Of a stretch of 35,021 nucleotides of DNA, positions 24,715 through 33,060 are shown piece after piece. The position numbers and the translations under genes are program-made. Origin of the DNA: Desulforegula conservatrix Mb1Pa (GTDB lineage: Bacteria; Desulfobacterota; Desulfobacteria; Desulfobacterales; Desulforegulaceae); the NCBI RefSeq assembly GCF_000426225.1, contig NZ_AUEY01000041.1:1-35021 (forward strand), given 5' to 3'. Below the pieces are notes generated by a model. The model saw nothing but the letters and a program-made list of their open reading frames with translations. It was not told the origin of the DNA and searched no databases. Every line of letters begins with the position of its first letter. The first letter of the stretch is position 1.

Positions 24715-25656
24715 TCATCGGGGTATTATCTCTGAATGAAATTTTTCATCATATAATGCCATTTCCCTTATTAGCTCTGCTGTAAACCCTTCAAATCTTG
24801 GGTTATTTTTCTTTTCCTGAATTATTGTTCGACCTACTATATCATATTTTTGCTTGTACACATTAAAAAATGAGCTGTATTCTTCCCAAGGCTTAGGCAG
24901 GTTTCTTGATTTGGTCTTCGCTATACAAAAAACAGGTAATTTTTTATGTATTCTAAGTATATGGAGATCTGATAGTAACTGGCTCAAGGTTTGTATCTTT
25001 AGGTAGCTTGTTATAAAGCTTCTTTCAGCGGTAAATTCCAATCGTATATATTTAATACTTTTTCTATCCCAGCCTTCTTTTCCATCTTGCGATTCTTTTT
25101 TATCTTTATCATTCCCTCTTTCGTAGCACTTCCATTCTTCACCCAAATAAAAAGTCCTATTTCTTCCAGCTTCATACTCGTATTCTTCAATGCTAAGCTT
25201 TTTAGCGTATTTGTAAAATGCTGATCTTTTGAGTGTGTCAAAGACCTTGGCCGGTTCATGCCGAGGGTAAATATCAAATGCGAATTCAAAGCTGCTTACG
25301 CTAAGCTCAAGCTTGCTGTTAAGGTCTTCAAGTATGAGACGCTGTTTTGCAGGGTTATTGTTTGTAATTACCAGAGAAATCATTGTTTGGGGCTTAAAGC
25401 CTGCGTTTGGATTCGAATAGATACTTATTGAATAACCAGCAGATAAAAAAACTTTCATGGCTTGAATATTATAATCAGGAAAGATGTCTGTTTTTGCCTG
25501 AATTATGGTTGGCTGGATTCTATCTTTGAAGCTGTTAAATGACTCATTGCAACTAAAAACCATGCGGTGCAAGTGAGCTTCGATGTAATCTATTTGCAGA
25601 ATAGGCTTGTCATACAAATAGCTTCTAATATTTTTCCTCAATAGCTTCATTTTCAA
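24715..25656 (-). CDS. Putative replication initiation protein (Rep_trans-like)
   Basis: The 313-residue protein shows the general layout of phage and plasmid replication initiators. LSVSSFEFAFDIYP (about 118-131) is the strand that normally begins the initiator domain. RTFYLGEEWKCYERGND (about 167-183) resembles the T-x-Y-x-G-x3-K...YDK signature. KYIRLEFTAER (about 202-212) resembles the R(V/I)E motif that follows. An HLH sequence (H28, H30) near the N-terminus is not in the position of a proven HUH motif. The catalytic tyrosine is not certain. It is convergent with the DUF3102-like pair and upstream of the recombinase on the same strand. The assignment is by pattern, not by close similarity. 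Confidence 0.5.
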   Translation of the reverse strand: MKMKLLRKNIRSYLYDKPILQIDYIEAHLHRMVFSCNESFNSFKDRIQPTIIQAKTDIFPDYNIQAMKVFLSAGYSISIYSNPNAGFKPQTMISLVITNNNPAKQRLILEDLNSKLELSVSSFEFAFDIYPRHEPAKVFDTLKRSAFYKYAKKLSIEEYEYEAGRNRTFYLGEEWKCYERGNDKDKKESQDGKEGWDRKSIKYIRLEFTAERSFITSYLKIQTLSQLLSDLHILRIHKKLPVFCIAKTKSRNLPKPWEEYSSFFNVYKQKYDIVGRTIIQEKKNNPRFEGFTAELIREMALYDEKFHSEIIPR

Positions 25657-25746
25657 GGATTACCCTTTTCAATATCTGTGTCCAACAATGCTCAATTACT
25701 ATTAAGCCTTTATAGAACAAATATTAAATAAAGCTCAAAATATTTT

Positions 25747-26412
25747 TTAATTACATCCCCCCCACATTCCGTTAATCTGTGCCTGTAAATCCTCCTGTGT
25801 AATATCGGCATATATTTGCGTGGTTGTAATTGACGAATGTCCGAGCTGCTTCTGTACTGCTCTCAAATCCTTTTTCTTCCGGTAAAGTTCAGTTGCGTAT
25901 GAATGCCTAAGGGAATGAACTGACTTACCTTTTTCATAAATGCCGAGCTGCTTCAGGTACTTCTTCAAAAGCTGCTGTATAGCCTGCCTTGTCCACGGCC
26001 CACGCTGGCCTATAAATATAAAGGAGTCTTCAGATACCTCTTCCTCATGCAGTTGCTTCCAACTCAAAAACCTTTTCAGGTGCTTTTTCAAAGCTTCTGA
26101 AATCTGAACCGTCCTTGATCGGCTGCCTTTTCCGTTTCGTATAAAAATTGCACTCTCGCCATACCCGGCCATGATATCTCCGCACCTGAGGTTTGCGGCC
26201 TCACTGACCCTGATACCTGTGCTTGTTATCAGGTCAACGGCCATCCATTCTTTTATTGCTGTCACATTATCTTTGCCTGATGCAAGCAGAGCCTTTTCCA
26301 TTACAGTTCGCCTCAGCAACTTTATCTGCTGGGTATTAAAATATTTGATACCATCAATGTTTCTGATCTGCCTTTCCGTTGACCTGTTATTGTTGCTTAT
26401 GGTAGCTGCCAT
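25747..26412 (-). CDS. Short tyrosine recombinase (phage integrase family)
   Basis: Tyrosine recombinases cut and rejoin DNA at specific sites. Numbered from the chosen start, the set is complete: R68 (TGIRVSEAANL), K95 (NGKGSRSR), H166 and R169 in HSLRHSYATEL, H192 (LGHSS) and nucleophile Y201 (TQIYADI). I start at the ATG at 26412 because GGAGG lies five bases before it, giving 221 residues; the longer frame from 26463 has no ribosome site and reads through the repeats. At 221 residues it is much shorter than XerC/D or phage integrases (about 300+), with a minimal N-terminal DNA-binding part. Three copies of a 12-bp motif lie directly upstream. Confidence 0.9.
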   Translation of the reverse strand: MAATISNNNRSTERQIRNIDGIKYFNTQQIKLLRRTVMEKALLASGKDNVTAIKEWMAVDLITSTGIRVSEAANLRCGDIMAGYGESAIFIRNGKGSRSRTVQISEALKKHLKRFLSWKQLHEEEVSEDSFIFIGQRGPWTRQAIQQLLKKYLKQLGIYEKGKSVHSLRHSYATELYRKKKDLRAVQKQLGHSSITTTQIYADITQEDLQAQINGMWGGCN

Positions 26413-26430
26413 TTTTACCTCCGAAATAAA

Positions 26431-26529
26431 ATGTATTGAGTTTTCGACATGTTTTAAAACCATGAATTGCGGCTTGACCAGTGCCAGACCCTAAAAACTC
26501 AATACATACTGCATAATATGTATTGAGTT
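26431..26529. repeat. Three copies of ATGTATTGAGTT upstream of the recombinase
   Basis: The motif occurs at 26431-26442 (direct, extended by TT), at 26496-26507 (inverted, extended by AA) and at 26518-26529 (direct). The last two face each other across a 10-bp spacer (26508-26517), the form of a recombinase core site or an operator pair. The copies begin 18 bp upstream of the recombinase ATG. Confidence 0.75.
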
Positions 26530-26562
26530 CGGTTTCCGGCTGTCTATCATGACCGGCTTCCC

Positions 26563-27378
26563 TCAAATTACATCCGATACAATCTTGCCATTTCTGAAAA
26601 CAATCATCTGGCCGGGCTGAAAAGTTGTCCACTCCTCATCGGTCAGTTTCTCTGTTGCTATTATGTACCCAGCCTCATTATCGTCCTTTACAATATTCAA
26701 ATCGATTTCCAGATCGCTGTCTCTCAGAATGACCTCCCTGAATGGACGGCTTCGCAAATATTTATATAAATTTTTGAGGGGATTTTTCGTTTTTTTTGCT
26801 CGATAGCAAAATAAATTTTCAGAATCTGAAAAAATGCAGTTAAAAGCCCCGTCACCGATAGTATTTATGGACTGAAGGATCTGATGAATCGCCTTGAACT
26901 GTCTCTGAGTGTATGAGTTCTTCTTACCTTGAGGTCTGAGACCCTGTGCTTTTATTTCTGTAAGCAAGATGCAAAAGGCTTTTTCACTGTCAGTCTGACC
27001 GAGAGGTAAATAGCTCAGCCCTTCATTTATGCTTCTCAGCCCATGCAAAGAGCCATTATGCGCAAAAGTCCATTCCCGCTTATTGTAAACTCTGCTGAAC
27101 GGATGCGTATTCGAGTGCGAGTTGTTGCCTATTGAAGCTCTGCGGATGTGTCCAATAAAGGTGTTTGATTTGATCTGGTCATAATTAAGAAGAAATGATG
27201 CAAGCTGACTGTCACATGCTGCAATAGGCTCTTTAAAAATAACAGCGGATTTGCTGCTTTCAGGGTAATAAGCCAGCCCCCATCCATCGCAATGATAATC
27301 TGAATTTGATTTCAAGCCTGCAAATGCAAATCTCGGTCTTATCGGCTTATTAAAACTCATGCCAAGAAGTTCACACAT
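26563..27378 (-). CDS. Class II glutamine amidotransferase (YafJ-like)
   Basis: The 271-residue protein starts MCELLGMSFNKPI, so Cys2 would be the N-terminal nucleophile after methionine removal, as in the GATase II fold. Further family signatures are CDGWGLAYYP (about 30-40), GHIRRASIGNNSHSNTHPF and WTFAHNGSLHGLR. The domain releases ammonia from glutamine; in YafJ-type proteins the acceptor is unknown because no synthetase domain is attached. The ribosome site AAGGAG is good. It stands on the same strand as the recombinase and the gamma-glutamylcyclotransferase-like gene, which also acts on gamma-glutamyl compounds. Cargo status is inferred. Confidence 0.88.
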   Translation of the reverse strand: MCELLGMSFNKPIRPRFAFAGLKSNSDYHCDGWGLAYYPESSKSAVIFKEPIAACDSQLASFLLNYDQIKSNTFIGHIRRASIGNNSHSNTHPFSRVYNKREWTFAHNGSLHGLRSINEGLSYLPLGQTDSEKAFCILLTEIKAQGLRPQGKKNSYTQRQFKAIHQILQSINTIGDGAFNCIFSDSENLFCYRAKKTKNPLKNLYKYLRSRPFREVILRDSDLEIDLNIVKDDNEAGYIIATEKLTDEEWTTFQPGQMIVFRNGKIVSDVI

Positions 27379-27528
27379 AAGTCACTCCTTATATATAATG
27401 TTAGCTACTGATGGGTTTTTTCGGTTTTTTTGCTTTTGAGGAGGAGGTCTGATATCGGTTGTGGTACTTGCTTTTCTGTTTCTTGTTTCTTTATTTATAT
27501 GTCCTGAGATACTTATCAATGAAGATCG

Positions 27529-27894
27529 TTACCGGATTTCATATATGCCGCTTTGGATTAAAAGACCTCGCTTTTCAGGGTAAAAGTATATCCATGCTGC
27601 GATTGCTTCTGCTGCTTCTCTTTCTTCCAAGCTGACTTTGATTGTTTCCCGTTTGTAGCAGTCCGGGTGTCCTTCAAGGCGATCCAGTTTTGCAAGGGTT
27701 GCTTGATTGACCACGTAAAGTTCACCATGAATGTGTGAAATGGATTCGTCCTTAATTACAAATGGTATCCCAGCTACATACAGGGCATACTTTTCTTGGG
27801 TTATGGCATTACCCTTGAATTCTGCATTTGCAAGCAGTCCATGATTGCCGAATCCCTTTTTAAGAGTGCCGTATACAAAAAGCATATGTCTCAT
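27529..27894 (-). CDS. Gamma-glutamylcyclotransferase-fold (AIG2/YtfP-like) protein
   Basis: The 121-residue product begins MRHMLFVYGTLKKGFGNHGLL, the characteristic YGTLKxG motif of the GGCT/AIG2 fold. The catalytic-type glutamate lies in LDRLEGHPDCYKRE. The fold covers gamma-glutamylcyclotransferases, gamma-glutamylamine cyclotransferases and YtfP-like proteins of unknown substrate. Length (about 120) is typical for single-domain members. AGAGG precedes the start. The gene sits 150 bp from the YafJ-like amidotransferase, so both may handle gamma-glutamyl or glutamine substrates, though they are not visibly overlapping in one operon. Confidence 0.88.
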   Translation of the reverse strand: MRHMLFVYGTLKKGFGNHGLLANAEFKGNAITQEKYALYVAGIPFVIKDESISHIHGELYVVNQATLAKLDRLEGHPDCYKRETIKVSLEEREAAEAIAAWIYFYPEKRGLLIQSGIYEIR

Positions 27895-28292
27895 TTAAAC
27901 CTCTTTTCGTTATACTATTTGCTTACTTACTCAATATATTTATATAGCCAAATGAGTCATAAATAAAGACCATATGTCTTATATATAATGAATTTATAGG
28001 GTTTTAATGAAATTCCAATTACAAGTAAAATAAGAAAGAACTCAAAACAGCTGCTTAAGTATTTAGTTAAATTTGAGTACGTGATGGTAGTTTGCCATAT
28101 TTGCAAACCATTCTGGATATCTTTGCAAGGACGTTGCAGGGGATGTCGGATGAGGGTTTATTACTGGACTCTTTACATGAACGGAGATGCATTTTTGAAA
28201 AGGTATATATTTTTTACTTTTCATCTTACAGGCATATCATTTAAAGCCTTGATCTCGATTACGAGAACAGGCTCTCTCGACTGAGAATAAAA
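27895..28292. other. Gene-free gap between GGCT-like and carbamoyltransferase genes
   Basis: About 400 bp, AT-rich, with no coding signal I trust. The small plus-strand frame near 28081-28284 has several cysteines in its first third but no ribosome site or family resemblance. The region probably holds the 3' end of the carbamoyltransferase transcript and the promoter for the GGCT-like gene. Confidence 0.5.
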
Positions 28293-30326
28293 TCATGGGA
28301 GTATTCTAATTGCGCGTAATTTCCATAGATAAATGAGTTCGTCAAAAAGTTCTTTATCGTACATCTCGAAATTCGTATCTTTATCAAGTAATAATTCTCC
28401 AACTGTAGGAGCTCTATCCGAAAAAGCGATGGCTTTAAAAAGCTTCTCTGAAATGTTAACACTCGCTTGGTCAAAGATGAGAGACGCAGTGGCCTCTATA
28501 GCAAAACGAATTTGCTTTTGACCTTCAACTGTCATCGTGCATCGTTTAACGAGCTTCTTGCTGGCCGACAGTTGCACCTTAAGCGATAAGATACATTGTG
28601 GATTAGAGATAAAATCATTCTTTGTCACTAAGTAATTACCAACTATCATTAGATCCAGTCCAGTAGTTAATAAGCAAACTACAGCATCGTCTATTGTATC
28701 TACTATCGGTTCCACACTATTGTTAAATGATGTATTCAAAATAGCAGGAATACCTGTTATTGAAAAAAAATCTTGTATGAGTTCCCAGTATAGGCGATTC
28801 TGCTTTTGAGATACAGTCTGAATGCGAGCAGAACCATTAACATGCGTAACCGCACCTAAAATTTCCCTATACTCTTTCCGAACTGGGAGAGTAAATGTCA
28901 TGAAAGATAAATCAGCTTTACATTTTGGGGTATCGATAATAGTTGTTAGCTTGTCTTCTATAATTGATGGCGCAAAAGGTCGAAATGATTCTCGATCTTT
29001 GACCATTTTGTTAATACGCGTCCAATTGTTAATAGGCCTTGGATCAGCAATGATACTTCTATTTCCAAGAGATCTGGGCCCAAATTCGGATCGCCCTTGA
29101 ACCCAACCAACTACTTCTCCTTGTGAAATTAGTTGTGCTGCAACGGCCGCAGGCTCTGTTATTGGGCTCATTTCAAGCACTGGCCCCCATGCTTCAAGAG
29201 CAGTCCTAATGTCCATATCGCTACCGATATCACGACCCAAAAAAACGTGGGGCATCTGTCGCCGACAAGACTGGTCGCCCTTCATTTCGTAGGCTGCGAT
29301 TGCCGCTCCTATAGCACCTCCAGCATCGTGAGATGCAGGCTGTACATATATTTTTTCGAATAAGTCACTACTGAGAAGCTTTCCATTTAAAGTAGAATTA
29401 TGTGCCACACCACCAGCTAAGCAAAGGTTTGACTTTCCGGTTTTTTTACGAAAATGGGTTATGACATGAAATACAATGGTCTCAAGAGCGTTTTGCAATC
29501 CTGCTGCAAAGTCTTTATGTACTTCATTGAAGGGTTCTCCTGCTCGCCGCGCCTGCTTGACCAGCCCCTCATCATACAGTAGTCCCCATCGTTCTTCTAT
29601 AGGTAATAATTCGAAGTTGCCCTCAGGAAGGAGTTGATACATTTTTTTGAATATACCATTGAAACGATTTGGATCACCATATGGGGCCAAGCCCATTGCT
29701 TTGTATTCATCAAATCGCTTGTAACCAAGGATTCGAATAAAATCTCTATATAATGTTCCTAACGATTGCTCGATAGAATGTTGTCTAAGAATACTAATAC
29801 CAATTGAGTCACCCACAGCAATACACCCTGAAAGACTATCTCCAAAACCATCATTCGAAACGACAAGCGCATCAGGAAAGCCAGAAGTTGAAAAGGCGCT
29901 CCATAAATGTGCTATATGGTGATTACAGAAGAATAGTTTATTAGAAACATCCGCAGAAAATTCGCGTTCAAAGAGCTCACAAATCATGTCTCTGACAGAG
30001 AAACTGCGCTGTTCTGGATATTCAAGAAAATGGTTCACAGAAGGTAGCCCTGCATCACACGGAAACACTTTCCGATTTTGCTCTATAAAATTCATAGCAA
30101 TGACATCAATGTCATCAAATGATAGCCCAGTAATCTTTAAACAATTATAAATGGCGTGAGCCGGGAAGTAATTAGAATGCTTTATGCGATTAAGGCGTTC
30201 TTCCTCGAAAGCGCAGATTAGATTTCCATCTCGTATAATAACTGCAGAGCCATCATGCGTTGACCACCCAGGAGCTGCATCCTGGAACTCCCTGATGATA
30301 CCACCATGCCATCCTAAAACAATCAT
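28293..30326 (-). CDS. NodU/CmcH-family carbamoyltransferase
   Basis: These enzymes make carbamoyl adenylate from carbamoyl phosphate and ATP in a Kae1-like domain and transfer the carbamoyl group to an acceptor hydroxyl of a sugar or natural product. The 677-residue chain starts with WSTHDGSAVIIRDGNLICAFEEERLNR, the classical family start. It continues with FCNHHIAHLWSAF, VVSNDGFGDS, LCLAGGVAHNSTLNGKL and FGPRSLGNRSIIADPR. The carbamoyl-transfer part ends near 565 (MIVGNYLVTKND). A C-terminal extension of about 110 residues is not obviously part of the usual domain. A TAGGAG site precedes the ATG. It is downstream of a DapA-like gene on the same strand. Confidence 0.92.
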   Translation of the reverse strand: MIVLGWHGGIIREFQDAAPGWSTHDGSAVIIRDGNLICAFEEERLNRIKHSNYFPAHAIYNCLKITGLSFDDIDVIAMNFIEQNRKVFPCDAGLPSVNHFLEYPEQRSFSVRDMICELFEREFSADVSNKLFFCNHHIAHLWSAFSTSGFPDALVVSNDGFGDSLSGCIAVGDSIGISILRQHSIEQSLGTLYRDFIRILGYKRFDEYKAMGLAPYGDPNRFNGIFKKMYQLLPEGNFELLPIEERWGLLYDEGLVKQARRAGEPFNEVHKDFAAGLQNALETIVFHVITHFRKKTGKSNLCLAGGVAHNSTLNGKLLSSDLFEKIYVQPASHDAGGAIGAAIAAYEMKGDQSCRRQMPHVFLGRDIGSDMDIRTALEAWGPVLEMSPITEPAAVAAQLISQGEVVGWVQGRSEFGPRSLGNRSIIADPRPINNWTRINKMVKDRESFRPFAPSIIEDKLTTIIDTPKCKADLSFMTFTLPVRKEYREILGAVTHVNGSARIQTVSQKQNRLYWELIQDFFSITGIPAILNTSFNNSVEPIVDTIDDAVVCLLTTGLDLMIVGNYLVTKNDFISNPQCILSLKVQLSASKKLVKRCTMTVEGQKQIRFAIEATASLIFDQASVNISEKLFKAIAFSDRAPTVGELLLDKDTNFEMYDKELFDELIYLWKLRAIRILP

Positions 30327-30480
30327 TTACTACTCCTACCAACAAATTGTTTTTTTTGATCAAGGATCATACTTCTATTAGATTTGGTCCAACAATATCT
30401 ATTTTTATAAAGTATTTATCAGTTAATCAACTGATGATCCTTTACATAAGGGTCTAATGAATTATTTGCTCTCATAAAAT

Positions 30481-31401
30481 TTAGTTATTATCGTATTTAT
30501 CTTCAATACTAAGATTTTTCATTATATTAGATAAATCGGAAAGAATTTCAGAATTTAGATAGGAAGAAACGCCTCTTAGAACAGCAGTTTTGATCCAGCC
30601 ACGCTGTCTTAGAATTTCTTTACGAATCGCTAAACCTATCTTTGGCTGAAATTCAAAAGTGAGGAGGGGGAGAATCCAAAAGTAGCTTTTCTCAGCACTT
30701 TTTTGGTTGTCATTGTTCCAGTGATTCCATATTTCTAGTAAGGCTTCCGAGTAGGCGAATCCATTCATTGTACCATTTGCGCCTTTGAGAAGCTCATCAA
30801 AAAATAAGACGCCACCATTTCCGCCAACAATAGCAATGTCATCATTAACTATTTGTCGTGTCTCACTCATTCTCAGTGGAGTTGGTGGAGTTTCAAGCTT
30901 AATAGCAGCAATTTGCGGCACTGATCTCAATAAATCAAGCATATTTTGAGGAGATAAATCAACCATAGTCACCTCAGCGTAGTCTTGAAGCACAATTGGA
31001 ATAGATATAGATTTGGCCACTTCACTGTAATGCTCTATTAGTTGAGGTCCAAACTGCAAGCCCTTAGGTGGCGCAATCATAACTGCCGCAGCGCCATGAC
31101 GTTCCGCAAAGCAGGAAGCAGAAACAACTTCTTTTGTAGAATTACTGGAAGTGCCTACGATAATTGGACATCTACCAGCTACCGTTTCAAATGCCTTAAC
31201 TGTAATTTCAGATCGCTCTTGGTCTGAAAGCTTATGTGCTTCGCCAGCCACACCTAAGATTGTAATCGCATGGACACCCTTAGAAACAATTTTGTCAATT
31301 ACATTACAAAGACTATCATAATCGACCTTCTCCGTTTCCGTGAACGGAGTAATCATTATGTTATTAATTCCAGCAAAGTTCATACGAGATGATGTACTCA
31401 T
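30481..31401 (-). CDS. DHDPS/NAL-superfamily aldolase or synthase (DapA-like)
   Basis: The product belongs to the (beta/alpha)8 Schiff-base lyases. After MNFAGINNIMITPF, the loop ILGVAGEAHKLS corresponds to the GTTGE region. The Schiff-base lysine is in IAAIKLET, and the LQDYAEVT strand matches the position of the catalytic tyrosine region. It also has VGGNGG near 210, as in DapA-type proteins. GVAGE replaces the usual GTTGE, so it is more likely an accessory member than housekeeping DapA. I choose the ATG at 31401 (306 residues), which has AGAGGA upstream; the longer frame runs back through IS200 sequence. It would act in the same pathway as the carbamoyltransferase 155 bp away. Confidence 0.85.
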   Translation of the reverse strand: MSTSSRMNFAGINNIMITPFTETEKVDYDSLCNVIDKIVSKGVHAITILGVAGEAHKLSDQERSEITVKAFETVAGRCPIIVGTSSNSTKEVVSASCFAERHGAAAVMIAPPKGLQFGPQLIEHYSEVAKSISIPIVLQDYAEVTMVDLSPQNMLDLLRSVPQIAAIKLETPPTPLRMSETRQIVNDDIAIVGGNGGVLFFDELLKGANGTMNGFAYSEALLEIWNHWNNDNQKSAEKSYFWILPLLTFEFQPKIGLAIRKEILRQRGWIKTAVLRGVSSYLNSEILSDLSNIMKNLSIEDKYDNN

Positions 31402-31454
31402 TTTTTTTCCTCTATACAAAAAGATCGCTAAGAAAAATTTATCCATAGAAATAA

Positions 31455-32095
31455 AGATAGATCCGTAAGTCACCGACCACCGGCAAAGCCGGTGGCATGG
31501 AATTCTGAACCGCTCAAAGCGGTAAAAAAAAACAGGGATCACCTAAAGGTGATTAATCAAACTGCCTTAACTGTTCAATCCTGCGGTCTTCGTGTTCTTG
31601 TTTTCTAATATACTCTCGAACCGATAGCTCATCTTTGCGAACTGTCGATACATAAAAGTCTCTTGCCCAAAAATTCTGGCCAGTAAAATTCTTTTTCCGG
31701 CCAACATAATCCCTTGCAATACTTATTGCACTCTTACCCTTTATAAAGCCTACTACTTGATCCACAGAATACTTTGGGAGAATCGAAATAAGCATATGAA
31801 CATGATCTGACATCAAGTGGCCTTCCAATATTGCACATTCTTTATGCCCGGCCAAATCTCGAAAAACATCTCCCAAATATTTCTTCAATTCTACATAAAT
31901 AGTCTTTTTTCTATACTTTGGAATCCATACTACATGATACTTGCATTCCCAGGCACTATGACTTAGGCTTTGTCTGTCGCTCATTGAAGTCTCCTTTAGC
32001 TTGAACTTTAGGCGGTTCAGTTATTGGAGACTTCTTCTTATTCCAGGATCTGTCAAACTCTGTGAGTCCACCGGCAGAGCCGGGGGGTTACTTAT
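31455..32095 (-). mobile_element. IS200-family insertion sequence
   Basis: The tnpA gene is flanked by subterminal hairpins of the same core: CCACCGGC-AAA-GCCGGTGG at 31477-31495 and CCACCGGC-AGA-GCCGGGGG at 32068-32086. Such hairpins mark the ends recognised by IS200/IS605 Y1 transposases. Additional hairpins (ACCGCT/AGCGGT, and ATCACC/GGTGAT at the tnpA stop) lie at the 3' side. No tnpB/IscB is present. Outer ends are estimated, since these elements make no target duplication. It separates the DapA-like gene from the two-helix membrane gene. Confidence 0.85.
31553..31984 (-). CDS. tnpA: IS200-family transposase TnpA (Y1 HUH)
   Basis: The 143-residue product begins with SAWECKYHVVWIPKYRKKTIY, typical of IS200 TnpA. 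It has the HUH pair in SDHVHMLISI and the catalytic tyrosine in REYIRKQE. It cuts and joins single-stranded DNA at the element's hairpin-marked ends. Length and motifs are complete, so it looks active. It reads in the same direction as its neighbours. Confidence 0.96.
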   Translation of the reverse strand: MSDRQSLSHSAWECKYHVVWIPKYRKKTIYVELKKYLGDVFRDLAGHKECAILEGHLMSDHVHMLISILPKYSVDQVVGFIKGKSAISIARDYVGRKKNFTGQNFWARDFYVSTVRKDELSVREYIRKQEHEDRRIEQLRQFD

Positions 32096-32210
32096 GATTA
32101 ATTAATTTAACGTTCAACATCATAAAATAATATGTTTATTAGAGCATGCCAGTATATGGCCAATATCGATAACTTTCAATTTTTAAGACTATTTGAGTTC
32201 TGCTAATGCT

Positions 32211-33038
32211 TTATTTAACAATGTCTATATATTTATGTGAATATTTAATCTGCTCTTGCCTAAGATCTATAAAGTCTTGAACTCGCTTGGAAGGTGGGCG
32301 GTAGATAATTTGATGATTTGTTGCATCAATTGCTTCGGTGTCATCAAAGATTGTAAAATTTCGGTCAATACGACGTGTTGGGGCGATATGATCAATATGT
32401 AAATCTTCTATCCAAATGATCCTAACTTCAATACCCGCATCTACCTGAGTCTGGATCACAGCTTTACATTCTTCATTCCATGAATTACTACCATTATTAA
32501 TAGTTTGAGCATGCGATAATACAAATGTTCTGGTAAATTTAACTCCATTTTGTGACCTAATCCGGCTGGTTTCTACTATCTGTTTAAATCGTGCATTTGA
32601 TGACCAGCGAAGTAAATCCTCTCTAGTTAGTGAAATATTAGAAGCGTAAACATTATTTTTTGAGTTGTTGTATAGAACTGGTACGCGTACAGAAGTAATG
32701 TGTGTAGGTACCTCTCCTGTGCTTAGGCGATGTGCCAATAAAAACACCTCTTGTTGAAGCTGTTCATCGTCGATTTCTTGAATCATTCTAAAGATATCAA
32801 ATCGTTTACCAAGTTCCTCAATGATCCATTGCTTTATGTTCGATGATTCAGACTGCAAGCGCTGCTCTATTAATGCAATACCAAGTGAAACAGTAATACC
32901 AGTCGAGAATACAATAAAAGTGCCTTTGTCATCTAATTTAACAACAAAAGTGGATACTACCGTAAGTATTAGAGTCGCAAAAAAGCTAATAATTGGTAAA
33001 ACAAATGCGTTAAGAAAGCCTAAAACAGATCGCTTCAA
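32211..33038 (-). CDS. Two-helix membrane-anchored protein of unknown function
   Basis: The 275-residue product has two close hydrophobic helices (about 8-34 and 40-58) and then a soluble part. Within it, YASNISLTREDLLRWSSNARFK, GVKFTRTFVLS, and GIEVRIIWIEDL suggest a repeated beta-alpha layout, possibly PLD-like or another sensor/effector fold, but I do not recognise a family. The start codon is TTG at 33038-33036, with AAAGGA before it; no in-frame ATG nearby offers a better start. It is the last gene of a cluster with DprA-like and HAD genes, 22 bp after the HAD stop. Small two-helix anchored proteins are common effectors in defence operons, which is inference. Confidence 0.7.
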   Translation of the reverse strand: MKRSVLGFLNAFVLPIISFFATLILTVVSTFVVKLDDKGTFIVFSTGITVSLGIALIEQRLQSESSNIKQWIIEELGKRFDIFRMIQEIDDEQLQQEVFLLAHRLSTGEVPTHITSVRVPVLYNNSKNNVYASNISLTREDLLRWSSNARFKQIVETSRIRSQNGVKFTRTFVLSHAQTINNGSNSWNEECKAVIQTQVDAGIEVRIIWIEDLHIDHIAPTRRIDRNFTIFDDTEAIDATNHQIIYRPPSKRVQDFIDLRQEQIKYSHKYIDIVK

Positions 33039-33060
33039 TGAAATATTCCTTTAAATAAAT

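Noticed and set aside
26431-26529. Integron attC-like site
   Set aside because: Only one motif repeated three times; no GTTRRRY core site, and the recombinase lacks the IntI-specific insert.
28081-28284. Plus-strand frame with a Cys-rich start (VCHICKP, CRGC)
   Set aside because: It looks like a zinc-finger at a glance, but the spacing is irregular, there is no ribosome site and the rest is unlike any family.
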